Source of the DNA: Anaerovibrio lipolyticus | Lineage (GTDB): Bacteria; Bacillota; Negativicutes; Selenomonadales; Selenomonadaceae | Length of the DNA: 41,966 nucleotides | Direction: 5' to 3' | NCBI RefSeq assembly: GCF_021531495.1 | Contig: NZ_JADYTY010000019.1 | Location: 1-41,966 of the forward strand | Shown: positions 8,117-17,358 of the stretch, piece after piece | How positions within the stretch are numbered: position 1 is the stretch's first letter | How the letters are laid out: every line of letters begins with the position of its first letter | Position numbers and translations under genes: made by a program | Notes under the pieces: generated by a model | Told to the model about the DNA's origin: nothing | Seen by the model: only the letters and a program-made list of their open reading frames with translations | Database searches by the model: none

Positions 8117-8590
8117 TCAGAATGGAATATCGCTGTCCTCTGGCATACTGCCAAAGTTATCACTGCCAGCAAATGGCGCATTGCTGTTGTTCTGTCCGCC
8201 GTTGCCAGCGAAGCTGTCATTACCGCCGCCGGCAAAGTTATTGCCACCGCCAAAGCCGTCGTTGCCACCGCCGTTGCCAGCATCATTACGACTGCCGCAG
8301 AACTCAAAGTTCTCTACAATAACCTCTGTGGCATAACGCTTGTTGCCATTCTTGTCATCATAGCTTCTTACCTGCATACGGCCCTCTACCAGCACCTCAC
8401 GGCCCTTAAAGAGATAGCGGGCAAAGGTTTCTGCCTGCTGTCCCCAGATAACCAATGGTATAAAATCTGCTCCCTGGTCCTTGCCCCAACGATTGACAGC
8501 AATACTTACCTGAGCCACAGACTTACCGGTGGTAGTAGTACGCAAATCTACATCACGAGCCAAACGGCCCTTCAGAAATACCTTATTCAT
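8117..8590 (-). CDS. ssb: Single-stranded DNA-binding protein
   Basis: SSB coats single-stranded DNA in replication, repair and recombination. The 157 residues contain the N-terminal OB fold (about 1-105: MNKVFLKGRL, DFIPLVIWG, KGREVLVEGRMQVRSY). A low-complexity Gly/Asn linker (about 106-145) follows, made of short GGN-type repeats visible in the DNA. The acidic tip PEDSDIPF is the protein-interaction tail. GGGAGG lies before the ATG. It is not next to rpsF or rpsR, the usual Firmicute location, so it may be a second or relocated ssb. Confidence 0.95.
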   Translation of the reverse strand: MNKVFLKGRLARDVDLRTTTTGKSVAQVSIAVNRWGKDQGADFIPLVIWGQQAETFARYLFKGREVLVEGRMQVRSYDDKNGNKRYATEVIVENFEFCGSRNDAGNGGGNDGFGGGNNFAGGGNDSFAGNGGQNNSNAPFAGSDNFGSMPEDSDIPF

Positions 8591-8744
8591 CTATATTTCC
8601 TCCCATCACACCTGCCAGGATACCTTTCTAACAGGTCATTTACAAATTCTGTATCTATCATAACAGATATTACCGGAAAAAACCAGCATTTTTAGAAAAA
8701 ACATTCGCCTATAATTAGAGTATATATTTATATCTATTATGCTC

Positions 8745-9833
8745 TTAAGAACGACCACTGCCATTTTTATGAATATACATCCGCTGATCTGCCAGACTAA
8801 TAACATCAGCCTTATTCATACCTTCCCTGTAAATAGCATGTCCAATTGACACCGATGGCAGAATAGGATTTTCATTTTGGCGCACCTTATCCAGCCTTTG
8901 TTCCAGCAGCTCCACCATCAAAAGATAATTCATCTTCTCCAGCTGTCCTGGCTTAAGAATCATGGCAAATTCATCCCCGCCAATTCGGTAGATATAACCC
9001 ATATTGCCAAAAACATAGCGAATATTGCTGGCTACCTGCTGTAAAACAATATCTCCATGCTTATGACCATAATTATCATTTATACTTTTGAATTGATTTA
9101 CATCAAAGAAAACAATAGCTGTATCATAACTCAATTGCTTTATATGCTTATCAAAACAGCGTCGATTCAGCAATTTAGTCAATGAATCCATCTGAATACT
9201 GATTTCCATAAAGTAAATGTAAAACAAGGTGCTGGCAATGGCTACTGCCAAAAAAGTAGTACGATTTTCTGTAGCACCAAATTCGTTCATGCCTACCCCA
9301 ACAGTCAGGGAAATAATACTTAACAGCAGCATCTTATAGTTACGGTTTTGATATTCCTGACTACATTTGTGGACAGCTCTATACATGGTAAAAATGCCAA
9401 TAGTATAAATAGCTACATAAACACGGAAATAATCTCCCCGCACAAACATATTGGCATCATCTATATAAAAAATCCAATTGGTAAAGCCTGTAGAAAATTG
9501 CAGAATAATATTAAGTACAAATAAGGGCACTAAGAAATAATTTTCCCTCATTCGTCCCAATACTCTAATAATCAGCAAAACCACCAAAGGTGCACTGGCA
9601 TATTCCGAGCTGACAGCTAAATAATGCAAATAAACTGGTGCTGTTGAGCCATTCAGAGTCAAACGAAACCAATCCATAACAGCACAAAAAGTAATCAAAA
9701 TAAAACAGTAAATAAAGGTTCTATTCAATTTTGAACTTATGGCAATGGAATAATAAGCCTGTACTCCCATAGTAAGCATCAATAAACAGGTTATTACCAG
9801 CATTGAAAAATGAATCCCCATTACCTCATCCAT
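8745..9833 (-). CDS. Membrane-bound GGDEF diguanylate cyclase
   Basis: A 362-residue inner-membrane enzyme that makes c-di-GMP from GTP. Residues 1-215 hold about seven or eight hydrophobic helices as the sensor. Residues about 216-362 form the GGDEF domain, with the cyclase motif RIGGDEF intact (GGDEF at 285-289), plus DSLTKLLNRR, FFDVNQFKSINDNYGHKHGD and SIGHA. The RxxD inhibitory site expected five residues before GGDEF is absent (GNMG is there instead). No EAL domain is present. AGGAG precedes the ATG. It could feed c-di-GMP signalling to motility or to the exopolysaccharide locus; this link is inference. Confidence 0.93.
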   Translation of the reverse strand: MDEVMGIHFSMLVITCLLMLTMGVQAYYSIAISSKLNRTFIYCFILITFCAVMDWFRLTLNGSTAPVYLHYLAVSSEYASAPLVVLLIIRVLGRMRENYFLVPLFVLNIILQFSTGFTNWIFYIDDANMFVRGDYFRVYVAIYTIGIFTMYRAVHKCSQEYQNRNYKMLLLSIISLTVGVGMNEFGATENRTTFLAVAIASTLFYIYFMEISIQMDSLTKLLNRRCFDKHIKQLSYDTAIVFFDVNQFKSINDNYGHKHGDIVLQQVASNIRYVFGNMGYIYRIGGDEFAMILKPGQLEKMNYLLMVELLEQRLDKVRQNENPILPSVSIGHAIYREGMNKADVISLADQRMYIHKNGSGRS

Positions 9834-9904
9834 GCTGCCACTCCTTTTATATCATATACCCCATAAATAAAATCCTCTCGCATTACAAAAACATCCCTGT
9901 TTTA

Positions 9905-9934
9905 ATTCTACACTTTTCTGCTTATATCAGTCAA
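9905..9934 (-). promoter_or_regulatory. Sigma-A promoter of the diguanylate cyclase gene
   Basis: Minus strand TTGACT (9934-9929), 18-base spacer and TAGAAT (9910-9905), about 70 bases before the start codon. Confidence 0.65.
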
Positions 9935-10027
9935 TCCAGTTAGTAGTTTAAACATATTAAAACTCATTATCATTCGTTCATATATATTTTATCACATTCT
10001 CAAGTTATTTACTATATTAATTTACAG

Positions 10028-10076
10028 CAAAAAAGAGCTGTCCCCTTATCTACCTTATAGCGGAAAGGAACAGCTC
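10028..10076 (-). terminator. Rho-independent terminator of cheV
   Basis: A stem of about 13 bp beginning GAGCTGTTCC (from 10076) and ending GGGGACAGCTC (to 10035) is followed by TTTTTT. It lies 12 bases past the cheV stop. Confidence 0.9.
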
Positions 10077-10087
10077 CTAAGAAATCT

Positions 10088-11020
10088 TTATTCTTCCTTA
10101 TCTATCTTAATACCAAAGATAAGCTCGTCTATCAGGCCGATAAGCTGATTGATTTCTGGCTTGGAAATCTGACCATCAGCTCCCAGCTCCTCGCCCTTGC
10201 GGCGCATTTCCTCACTAATCAAGGAGGAGAACAGGATAAATGGAATACCATTAAACCTAGCATCACTTCGAACCAGCTTCAGGAGGCGATGACCATCCAT
10301 CTGTGGCATCTCAATATCAGAGATAATTACCCGCACCTGATCCTCCACAGGCAAATCTGCCTTAAGATTGTTAGCCAGATAATTCCAAGCATCCTGACCA
10401 TTGTTAAAGTCACGGACAAAACGATAGCCAGACTCATGGAGCGTATTTACTAGCAGCTCTCTCAGCAATGGAGAATCCTCAGCACAAAGAACATGTACGT
10501 TGGAACGCTCTGCCTTCATATCCATAGGTGCATCATCAAAAGTAGTCAGCTTGGCATTAATCTCTGGATTAATCTCTGCAATAATAGTCTCAAAATCCAG
10601 CAGCAGAATAATCTTTTCCTGCATCTTAACAATACCTACTACTCTGGACTGATCCCCGACCTCTGGAGCAGGCTCCATATTCTTCCAGGAAATACGGTGA
10701 ATACGGGATACACTGTCAACCAGGAAAGCAATATCATAATTGTTAATCTCAGTAACAATTATATTCTTTGGCTCTCCCTGACTAGGCATATTCAGACATC
10801 TTGGCAAATTTACCAAAGGAATTGCCTTGCCACGCAGTGTAAACAAACCATCAACATAAGGATGTGCCTGAGGCATCTCTGTAACCGGTGTGCGGGTAAT
10901 AACCTCCCGTACCTTTGCCACATTTATGCCGTAATTAACAGAGCCAATGCTGAATTCAACAATTTCAAACTCATTTGTACCTGTTTCCAGCAGAATTCCC
11001 TTGTTCTCTTCAACTGCCAT
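10088..11020 (-). CDS. cheV: Chemotaxis coupling protein CheV (CheW-REC)
   Basis: CheV couples chemoreceptors to the CheA kinase and adapts through phosphorylation. The 310 residues split into a CheW-like domain (about 15-155) and a receiver domain (about 174-300). The receiver keeps the acidic pocket E181/D182, the phospho-acceptor Asp235 in IISDIEMPQMDG, Ser265/266 and Lys287 in ISKPE. This implies that the organism has a chemotaxis system, although no other che or flagellar genes are in the window. It is a single-gene unit with its own terminator. A GGGGGCG ribosome site lies before the ATG; the promoter was not found with confidence. Confidence 0.95.
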   Translation of the reverse strand: MAVEENKGILLETGTNEFEIVEFSIGSVNYGINVAKVREVITRTPVTEMPQAHPYVDGLFTLRGKAIPLVNLPRCLNMPSQGEPKNIIVTEINNYDIAFLVDSVSRIHRISWKNMEPAPEVGDQSRVVGIVKMQEKIILLLDFETIIAEINPEINAKLTTFDDAPMDMKAERSNVHVLCAEDSPLLRELLVNTLHESGYRFVRDFNNGQDAWNYLANNLKADLPVEDQVRVIISDIEMPQMDGHRLLKLVRSDARFNGIPFILFSSLISEEMRRKGEELGADGQISKPEINQLIGLIDELIFGIKIDKEE

Positions 11021-11108
11021 TCTATCGCCCCCATCTTATTTTACCTCTGTAATTGCCTACCGACCTCTAGGCCTGTGCAGTCACAGATATATTTAACACA
11101 TATTGAAA

Positions 11109-11131
11109 TTTCTCCCTCTAAAAAGGAGAAA
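11109..11131 (-). repeat. Hairpin between cvfB and cheV
   Basis: TTTCTCC and GGAGAAA form a 7-bp stem with a 9-base loop (11131-11109 on the minus strand), followed by TTTC. It lies about 80 bases past the cvfB stop and 90 before cheV. It may be a weak cvfB terminator or a cheV leader hairpin. Confidence 0.35.
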
Positions 11132-11208
11132 ATATTCCTTACAGATATTTTATTCGCGACAAATATATAAAATCCTGCTAAATTCAAAAAAACTTTTTAA
11201 AAATAGAC

Positions 11209-12141
11209 TTAATCGCACAAATAAGTCCAGCCATCCTTCATTTCAATCAGGCCATCCTTGTACAAATGCCCCAAAGCTCTTTTGAAAGCTGCTTTGCTTA
11301 TTTTGAATTTACCCTTAATAAGCTCTGGACTGCTGGTATCACAATAAGGCATACGGCCATTGTTAGATTGCAGGAACATTAGTATCTTGTCTGCATCACT
11401 GACCAAAGCCTTTTCCTTGGCTTCTCTAAGGGAAGCATTTATTCTGCCATCTGGACGGACATAAGTAACCCGGGCCTCCAGCTCCTGGCCAACTCTTGGA
11501 TGCTCCTGCATCTCCTTGTTGGCAATAAAGGCAATATAACGCTCAGTGGTTAGCATAAAAGCACCACTATCTGTAATATTGTACACAGAACCTTTAACCA
11601 TCTGTCCCTTGTGAACATCTACTGCCTTGACAGAGGCACGGCGCATTTCGTCCTCAACCTTCATGGTTACAGCCAGACGGCCAGACTTATCAGTATAAAG
11701 CTTGGCCCATACCACTTCACCTATCTGCAGCTTGCCTCTCATGCCAGCATAAGGCATAAAGATACCACGCTCCGCACCTACATCCAAAAAGGCACCATCT
11801 TTGGTAACATTGATAACCCGCATCCGGGCAATCTGACCTTCCTTCAATCTAGGTACTCGCATACTGGCAGTCAAACGATGCTTAGGATCCAGATATAAGA
11901 ACACCTTTACCTGATCCCCAATATGTACTGGTTCAGTCTGCTGAGTCTTATGCAACAGAATATCATCATTGGTACGACCGGTTTCTGCATCCAGAAAGGC
12001 ACCCATTTCAGATTCTCGCACAACAGTCAGCACCGCCACTGTACTAGGGCCATATTTCATAACAGGCTTTTCTTCTCTAGGAGAACGGCTTTCCCTCTGA
12101 CGGAAGCCGCCACGACGTGAATTATTCATACCTGCCATCAT
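11209..12141 (-). CDS. cvfB: S1-domain RNA-binding protein of the CvfB/YitL family
   Basis: A 310-residue cytosolic RNA-binding protein. It has successive S1-like OB folds (about 28-85, 90-155 and 160-225, with GAFLD, DGAFLDVG and SGAFM) and a C-terminal winged helix (about 240-310, KFKISKAAFKRALGHLYKDG). CvfB proteins affect virulence and metabolic gene expression in staphylococci; the role here is unknown. The start ATG at 12141 overlaps the rsfS stop as TGATG, indicating translational coupling; a second ATG follows at 12138. It is the last gene of the nadD-yqeK-lcp-rsfS run. Confidence 0.88.
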   Translation of the reverse strand: MMAGMNNSRRGGFRQRESRSPREEKPVMKYGPSTVAVLTVVRESEMGAFLDAETGRTNDDILLHKTQQTEPVHIGDQVKVFLYLDPKHRLTASMRVPRLKEGQIARMRVINVTKDGAFLDVGAERGIFMPYAGMRGKLQIGEVVWAKLYTDKSGRLAVTMKVEDEMRRASVKAVDVHKGQMVKGSVYNITDSGAFMLTTERYIAFIANKEMQEHPRVGQELEARVTYVRPDGRINASLREAKEKALVSDADKILMFLQSNNGRMPYCDTSSPELIKGKFKISKAAFKRALGHLYKDGLIEMKDGWTYLCD

Positions 12142-12494
12142 CAATCCTCATAAGGAGTCAGCTCTGCATCTCCCCACAGAGTTTCCAAGGCATAGTATTC
12201 ACGGCTATCCTGCAGGAAGATATGGGCTACACAGTCACCATAATCCAACAGCACCCACTCGCCCTCGCGATAGCCTTCCTTGTGCAGAAAATCAATGCCT
12301 GCCTCCTCCTGAAGCTTTTCCTCAATATTATCAGCAATTGCCCGCACCTGGGTAGTGCTGCCAGCAGAGCAAACTACAAAATAATCTGTAGTTGGTGTCA
12401 AATCAATCATATTCATCAGCACAATATCTCTAGCCTTTTTGTCAGAGGCAGCTTCGGCTATGAGCTTTGCCAATTCAAGAGATGTTTTTACCAT
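12141..12494 (-). CDS. rsfS: Ribosomal silencing factor RsfS (Iojap)
   Basis: RsfS binds L14 of the large ribosomal subunit and blocks subunit joining in stationary phase. The 117 residues show the family pattern: DYFVVCSAGSTTQVRAIADN, then WVLLDYGDCVAHIF and the terminal FLQDSREYYALETLW. The ATG at 12494 has AGGAGG upstream; the frame extends into the LCP gene but without homology. It lies 10 bases after the LCP stop and overlaps cvfB by one base. Confidence 0.95.
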   Translation of the reverse strand: MVKTSLELAKLIAEAASDKKARDIVLMNMIDLTPTTDYFVVCSAGSTTQVRAIADNIEEKLQEEAGIDFLHKEGYREGEWVLLDYGDCVAHIFLQDSREYYALETLWGDAELTPYED

Positions 12495-12504
12495 ATTATT
12501 CCTC

Positions 12505-13524
12505 CTAAAAAAAATCAAAAAATCCTTTATTTTCTTCCTGCTCCTCCGGCTGTGGGAAGAGCTCATTCATCATATTTTGTACATCCTGAGGATTGGATAC
12601 CCAGGAACCGTATTGATCCCAGCCTCCCGGCAGCAGCTTCAGCTCTGGCTGAACATTGGCCAGCTTGCTGACCAGGCTGGCAAAATGACCTGCATCAAAG
12701 ACCTCAATAGTGGTATGTACCCGACGCTGCCATACATCTGTCAGCTGAGGAAGCTTGGTTACCATATCCGGCTGCAGCATTCGGTTGTACACAGCCTTGA
12801 TAAAGCTCTGTTGTCTCTTGCCTCGGCCATAGGCTCCTAAATCATCACTGGCATAGCGAAGATATTTCTGGGCTGTATCACCATCCATATGCTGATACCC
12901 CTTTGGAATATGAATATGGAGATCCTCCTCTGGATCATCATAATCCATATTGGTTTCCACATATACATCTATGCCACCAATAACATCCACCAGCTCCCTG
13001 AGAGCCTCTGTATCAATCACCACATTGTGATGTACTGTTACATTCAGCAGCTTTTCCACTGACTGCTCCAAAAGATTAATACCTCCATAGGGATAGGCAC
13101 TATTCAAACGCTGGGTTCCTTGTATGCCTGGGATTTCCGTCAAGGTAAAGCGAGGTATATTCACAATACGGACAGCTCCATCCTCATGGCGAAAGCTTAA
13201 CAAAAACATATTGTCTGCCTGTTGTCCCATGCCCTCGGCCCCGGTATCCAAGCCCACAAAAAGGATATTGGTATAACCATCAAACCGGGGATCAAAGCTG
13301 GCCGCCCTTAGCTCTCGGCGCTGTCTATAGTCATCATAAATCTCTGCGTAAACTGCATAGGTCTTATATGCCCAATTGTATGCCTGCTGACAAACCCAGC
13401 CTACAGCGGTCATAATAAGGCCAAAAATAACCATGACTACCAGCAGACGAAGGAATTTCAGCCTGCGTTTTTTTCGCCTGATTTTTCTTTTGCGTTCTAC
13501 ATTTATTTTTGTCTGACTTACCAT
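12505..13524 (-). CDS. LytR-CpsA-Psr (LCP) family phosphotransferase
   Basis: LCP proteins transfer lipid-linked polymers to peptidoglycan or other surface acceptors. The 339-residue protein has a very basic N-terminus, one membrane helix (about 25-47) and an extracytoplasmic LCP domain from about 85. Its motifs are NILFVGLDTG, QQADNMFLLS (metal/pyrophosphate Asp), IVNIPRFT and LNSAYPYGG with conserved Arg residues. In a diderm Firmicute its acceptor is not established. It is encoded 5 bases after yqeK and just before rsfS, a conserved housekeeping order. Its own acceptor and its link to the EPS locus at 27-42 kb are unknown. Confidence 0.92.
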   Translation of the reverse strand: MVSQTKINVERKRKIRRKKRRLKFLRLLVVMVIFGLIMTAVGWVCQQAYNWAYKTYAVYAEIYDDYRQRRELRAASFDPRFDGYTNILFVGLDTGAEGMGQQADNMFLLSFRHEDGAVRIVNIPRFTLTEIPGIQGTQRLNSAYPYGGINLLEQSVEKLLNVTVHHNVVIDTEALRELVDVIGGIDVYVETNMDYDDPEEDLHIHIPKGYQHMDGDTAQKYLRYASDDLGAYGRGKRQQSFIKAVYNRMLQPDMVTKLPQLTDVWQRRVHTTIEVFDAGHFASLVSKLANVQPELKLLPGGWDQYGSWVSNPQDVQNMMNELFPQPEEQEENKGFFDFF

Positions 13525-13529
13525 CTACA

Positions 13530-14117
13530 TCAATCCAAATCAGCTTTCTTAGAGTTTTCCAAAAGAATATCATTCCTAGCGGCAATGGTATCAGGATGCA
13601 GTAAATGTCCCTTGCTTACCACAAAAATAATGGACTGGTTCAGTCCCTCCAAGACCATTTCATCCAAGGAAGCTTCTCTGGACAAACGCCGCAGCTCCTC
13701 TACCTCTGGATAATTTCGATGGGGCTCAATCATATCGGCAAAATAAACAATCTTGTCCAAATCAGTCATATGAGGGCCTCCCACCGTATGACGATAAATG
13801 GCCTGGGCTATCTCAGGAGAATCTACATCATATTCCTCAGCAATCAACTGAGCACCTACATAGCCGTGAAGCAAAAGAGGCATTTCCTTTTCCACTGGGC
13901 CAATGGCAATACCTCGGCCCGAAGCCTCCTGAGGCAGCTGTTCATTAGAATACTGGCGGGCACAGTCATGAAGCAAGCCTGCAATGCGGGCCTTATCCAC
14001 ATCAACATGAAATCTCTCAGCCAAAAAGACTGCTGTTTCTGCCACCCCTACTGAATGCTCATACCTTGATGGCTTTAGTCTGGATTGCAATTTTATTTTC
14101 ATTTCCTCATAGTTCAT
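13530..14117 (-). CDS. yqeK: HD-domain Ap4A hydrolase YqeK
   Basis: YqeK proteins are symmetrical bis(5'-nucleosyl)-tetraphosphatases that cleave Ap4A to ADP. The 195-residue protein has the HD metal ligands: His in SRYEHSVGVA, the HD pair in GLLHDCARQ, His in LLHGYVGA, His in IYRHTVG and Asp in VYFADMIEPHR. The ATG at 14117 is preferred to the upstream GTG at 14123 because AGAGGG is eight bases away. It follows nadD by 17 bases and precedes the LCP gene, the usual Firmicute nadD-yqeK-lytR-rsfS order. Confidence 0.92.
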   Translation of the reverse strand: MNYEEMKIKLQSRLKPSRYEHSVGVAETAVFLAERFHVDVDKARIAGLLHDCARQYSNEQLPQEASGRGIAIGPVEKEMPLLLHGYVGAQLIAEEYDVDSPEIAQAIYRHTVGGPHMTDLDKIVYFADMIEPHRNYPEVEELRRLSREASLDEMVLEGLNQSIIFVVSKGHLLHPDTIAARNDILLENSKKADLD

Positions 14118-14134
14118 AGCCACAGCCCTCTTTA

Positions 14135-14749
14135 TTATACCATATCCAAATACAATTTTTCTTTATAAATATATTGTTCCACCGTTTCAGGCACAATATA
14201 GCGTATTGTTCTTTTTTGACCTACTCTATGACGAATTTCTGTAGAAGAAATTTCCAGCTCCGGAGTTTCCAAACAGTGAATTTTCTCTACCAGAGGCCCA
14301 AAGCGTTGCGCAATTTTCTCCATATCCGGCATACAGCCTGGCCGGGATGCCCCAATAAAATGGCACATAGTCAATAATTCATCAATACGATTCCAAGTAT
14401 GGAGGTTTTCCACCGAATCTGCCCCTACAATAAAATAAAATTCTGTATCCCTGCCATGCTCCTCTAGCAGCTGAGCCAGAGTATCCCGGCTATAGGATGG
14501 CCCCTGCCGGTGCATTTCCATATCAGATACCTGAAAACGGGGATTGGAACAGGTGGCCAGCATGGTCATCATATAGCGATGCTTAGCTGGGGAGATTTGC
14601 TTGTCCAATTTGTGGGGAGGCACTGCAGCAGGAATAAAAACCACCTTATCCAAATGAAATTCATCCATAATGGTTTCTGCCACAATAAGATGCCCCATAT
14701 GAATGGGATCAAAGGTACCACCAAAGATACCAACTCTTTTTTTTCCCAT
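14135..14749 (-). CDS. nadD: Nicotinate-nucleotide adenylyltransferase
   Basis: NadD adenylates nicotinate mononucleotide in NAD synthesis. The 204-residue nucleotidyltransferase has GIFGGTFDPIHMGHL near the N-terminus and ISSTEIRHRV near the C-terminus (the ISSTxxR signature), with VPPHK and the HTWNRIDEL segment between. The ATG at 14749 has AGGGGAG upstream. It heads the nadD-yqeK-lcp-rsfS-cvfB transcription unit behind a probable promoter at 14828-14857. Confidence 0.95.
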   Translation of the reverse strand: MGKKRVGIFGGTFDPIHMGHLIVAETIMDEFHLDKVVFIPAAVPPHKLDKQISPAKHRYMMTMLATCSNPRFQVSDMEMHRQGPSYSRDTLAQLLEEHGRDTEFYFIVGADSVENLHTWNRIDELLTMCHFIGASRPGCMPDMEKIAQRFGPLVEKIHCLETPELEISSTEIRHRVGQKRTIRYIVPETVEQYIYKEKLYLDMV

Positions 14750-14827
14750 TGTCAACTCCCCTTTGCCAATATCTTCCACAAAACAAGCACTGTCAGCAAT
14801 ATGCAAAATAACGCTCTGCCATAATCA

Positions 14828-14857
14828 AGTATATCGTGACGCCCCTTAGCATTGCAA
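14828..14857 (-). promoter_or_regulatory. Probable promoter of the nadD operon
   Basis: Minus strand TTGCAA (14857-14852), 18-base spacer and TATACT (14833-14828), about 80 bases before nadD and just after the proA stop. Confidence 0.5.
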
Positions 14858-14893
14858 GCATACTGCCTTAGAGTTCTGAAATAAGCCCTTAAC

Positions 14894-16147
14894 TTAGCGA
14901 ATCTGTCCATCGCCTACCACCAGATATTTGGTACTGGTTAAGGCCAGCAAGCCCATAGGCCCTCTAGCGTGAAGCTTCTGGGTGCTAATGCCGATTTCCG
15001 CCCCAAAGCCAAATTCACAGCCATCAGAAAATCTAGTAGAAGCATTTACATATACTGCCGCTGCATCTACACAACGCTGGAACAGTCTGGCATTATGAAG
15101 GCTTTCCGTAATAATGGCCTCAGAATGACCAGTATTATATTTATTAATATGAGCGATAGCCTCCTGAATATCAGAAACCACCTTGACAGAGAGAATCAAA
15201 TCGCCATATTCTGTGCTCCAATCCTCTGGCACTGCCTCCACCATATCAGGCAGAATAGCCCGGCATTTTGGACAGCCCCGCAGCTCACAGTTTTTGGCTG
15301 CCATAGCTTCCTGCAATACAGGCAAAAACTCTCCCGCCACCTGCTCATGAACCAGCAAGGTTTCCATGGCATTGCACACCGAAGGGCGGGAAGTTTTGGC
15401 ATTAATAGCTATATTCAAGGCCATAGACAAATCAGCTGTAGCATCTACAAAGGTATGACACACACCGGTGCCAGTTTCAATAACAGGTACAATGCTGTTT
15501 TCTACTACAGTTTTAATAAGGCCGGCTCCGCCACGAGGAATAATTACATCCAAATATTCCTTCAATCGCAGCATAATATTTACTGCCTCCCGATCTGTTG
15601 TATCAATCAGCTGGATAGCTCCCTCTGGAATACCAGCATGATAAGCCGCCTCTGACATAATTGCTGCAATAGCCTTGTTGGACAGCAACGCCTCAGAACC
15701 TCCCCGAAGGAGAACACTGTTACCAGATTTCAGACACAAGCCAATAGCATCTGCTGTTACATTTGGTCTAGCCTCATAAATCATGCCTACCACACCTAAA
15801 GGAACCCGTACCCGGCGGATTTCCAGGCCATTGGGACGAATAGTGGAATAATCACCTTCCCCAATAGGATCTGGCAGAGCTGCAGCCTGTCTGAGGCCAT
15901 CAGCCATCCCCTTGATTCTGCTTTCATCCAGCATTAATCTATCCAGATAGGAACGCTTAACTCCCTTGTGGCGAGCCTGCTCCAAATCCTGTTGATTGGC
16001 CTCCAAAACCGCCTCACAACGCTGCTCCAAGGCGTGAGCCATAGCCAGCAAGGCCGCATTCTTTACCACAGTAGAAAGCATATTCATGGACTGGGCAGCC
16101 TCCTTGGCAGCACCAGCCTTGGCTAAAATCATTTCCTGTAAATCCAT
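14894..16147 (-). CDS. proA: Glutamate-5-semialdehyde dehydrogenase (gamma-glutamyl phosphate reductase)
   Basis: ProA reduces glutamyl-5-phosphate with NADPH in proline synthesis. At 417 residues it is full length. The catalytic cysteine is Cys258 in RPSVCNAMETLLV; other family motifs are GMIYEARPNVTAD, LLRGGSEA, VIETGTGVCH, EFGFGAEIGIST and RGPMGL. It follows proB by 25 bases as a proBA operon. The ATG start fits the family N-terminus (MDLQEMILAKAGAAKEAA). Confidence 0.97.
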   Translation of the reverse strand: MDLQEMILAKAGAAKEAAQSMNMLSTVVKNAALLAMAHALEQRCEAVLEANQQDLEQARHKGVKRSYLDRLMLDESRIKGMADGLRQAAALPDPIGEGDYSTIRPNGLEIRRVRVPLGVVGMIYEARPNVTADAIGLCLKSGNSVLLRGGSEALLSNKAIAAIMSEAAYHAGIPEGAIQLIDTTDREAVNIMLRLKEYLDVIIPRGGAGLIKTVVENSIVPVIETGTGVCHTFVDATADLSMALNIAINAKTSRPSVCNAMETLLVHEQVAGEFLPVLQEAMAAKNCELRGCPKCRAILPDMVEAVPEDWSTEYGDLILSVKVVSDIQEAIAHINKYNTGHSEAIITESLHNARLFQRCVDAAAVYVNASTRFSDGCEFGFGAEIGISTQKLHARGPMGLLALTSTKYLVVGDGQIR

Positions 16148-16172
16148 CTAAAGTCCCTCCTACGGCAATCTA

Positions 16173-17297
16173 TCAAATCATCAATACCATATTATCTCTA
16201 TGAATAACCTCATCATGGATTTCTCCCTGAATCAGCCCTGCAAAATCGGAGGTTTTTCTGCCCTTGATTTTTTCTATAGTCTCCGCAGCATAATTAATGG
16301 TGCCCCGAGCTATTTCCTGATAATCATGGGTCAATACTCGCACGGTACTGCCAGCAGGATAATTGCCCTCAGTAGCCGTAATACCTGCTGCCAACAGGCT
16401 GGAACCAGCCTTTAAGGCCTTGACACAGCCTTCATCCACAAAAAGCACACCAGAAATACGTCTTCCAAAGGCCAGCCATCCCTTACGCGCCCGCAAATGA
16501 GCCGGTCTTGGTGGGAACACTGTACCAATTTCCTCACCCTGCAAAATTGCCCGCAGAATACCGTTTTCACTGCCAGAGGCAATAAACATGGTTACACCGC
16601 TGGCTACAGCAATCTTGGCTGCCTCTATCTTGGTAGCCATGCCTCCAGTTCCTACATTGGAGCCTGCTCCGCCTGCCAGCTGTTCCACAGCCTGAGTGAT
16701 TTCCGGAATCTCATGCAGCAGCTTGGCCTCTGGGTGTGTCTGAGGATTGGCATCATATACCCCGTCAATATCAGAAAGAATAATCAATACATCTGCATCC
16801 ACCATAGCTGCTACAGTAGCTGATAGAGTATCATTATCTCCAATCTTTACCTCGGCAATGGTAACAGCATCATTTTCATTGATAACTGGCAGAACATTAT
16901 TTTTCAGCATGGTCAAAATAGTGTTACGGCCATTGATATACTGATCGTGGTTAGCAAAATTCTCCTTGGTCAGCAGAACCTGGCCCACAACCTGACCATA
17001 TTCCGTAAAGAATTTGTCATAAAGATGCATCAGCTGTACCTGGCCTACTGCTGCCAGAGCCTGCTTCTCCTGTGGGCTGTCTGGCCGCTGGGACAAGCCC
17101 ATCCGCAACATTCCTACCCCAATAGCACCAGAGGTAACTAGTATAACCTCCCGGCCTTGGCTGGCCAAATCTGCCAGCTCCCGTGCCAAATGCTCAATAC
17201 GATAAAGGTTGATTTTGCCATTGGGGTGCAGCAGAGTGCTAGTTCCCACCTTGACAACTATACGTTGGGCATTACCTATCTGCTTTCTAATATCCAT
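16173..17297 (-). CDS. proB: Glutamate 5-kinase with C-terminal PUA domain
   Basis: ProB phosphorylates glutamate, the first and feedback-inhibited step of proline synthesis. The 374 residues include the amino-acid kinase domain (about 1-260: VVKVGTSTLL, LVTSGAIGVG, INENDAV, GDNDTLSATVA, GTGGMATKIEAA) and a PUA domain (about 280-374). It precedes proA. AGGA is spaced a little far from the ATG. It follows yhbY by about 60 bases, and no strong terminator lies between. Confidence 0.97.
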   Translation of the reverse strand: MDIRKQIGNAQRIVVKVGTSTLLHPNGKINLYRIEHLARELADLASQGREVILVTSGAIGVGMLRMGLSQRPDSPQEKQALAAVGQVQLMHLYDKFFTEYGQVVGQVLLTKENFANHDQYINGRNTILTMLKNNVLPVINENDAVTIAEVKIGDNDTLSATVAAMVDADVLIILSDIDGVYDANPQTHPEAKLLHEIPEITQAVEQLAGGAGSNVGTGGMATKIEAAKIAVASGVTMFIASGSENGILRAILQGEEIGTVFPPRPAHLRARKGWLAFGRRISGVLFVDEGCVKALKAGSSLLAAGITATEGNYPAGSTVRVLTHDYQEIARGTINYAAETIEKIKGRKTSDFAGLIQGEIHDEVIHRDNMVLMI

Positions 17298-17358
17298 GAC
17301 AAAATCATCCTTTCCAGGGTTGTTTATTTACGTACTAAATTGGATTCTATATAAAACC

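Noticed and set aside
8200-8290. Tandem repeat array
   Set aside because: The repetition is the Gly/Asn codon pattern of the SSB linker.
11040-11100. Partial likeness to a c-di-GMP (GEMM) riboswitch before cheV (GCACAGG, GGTAGG)
   Set aside because: The conserved core between these pieces is missing and the spacing is wrong.
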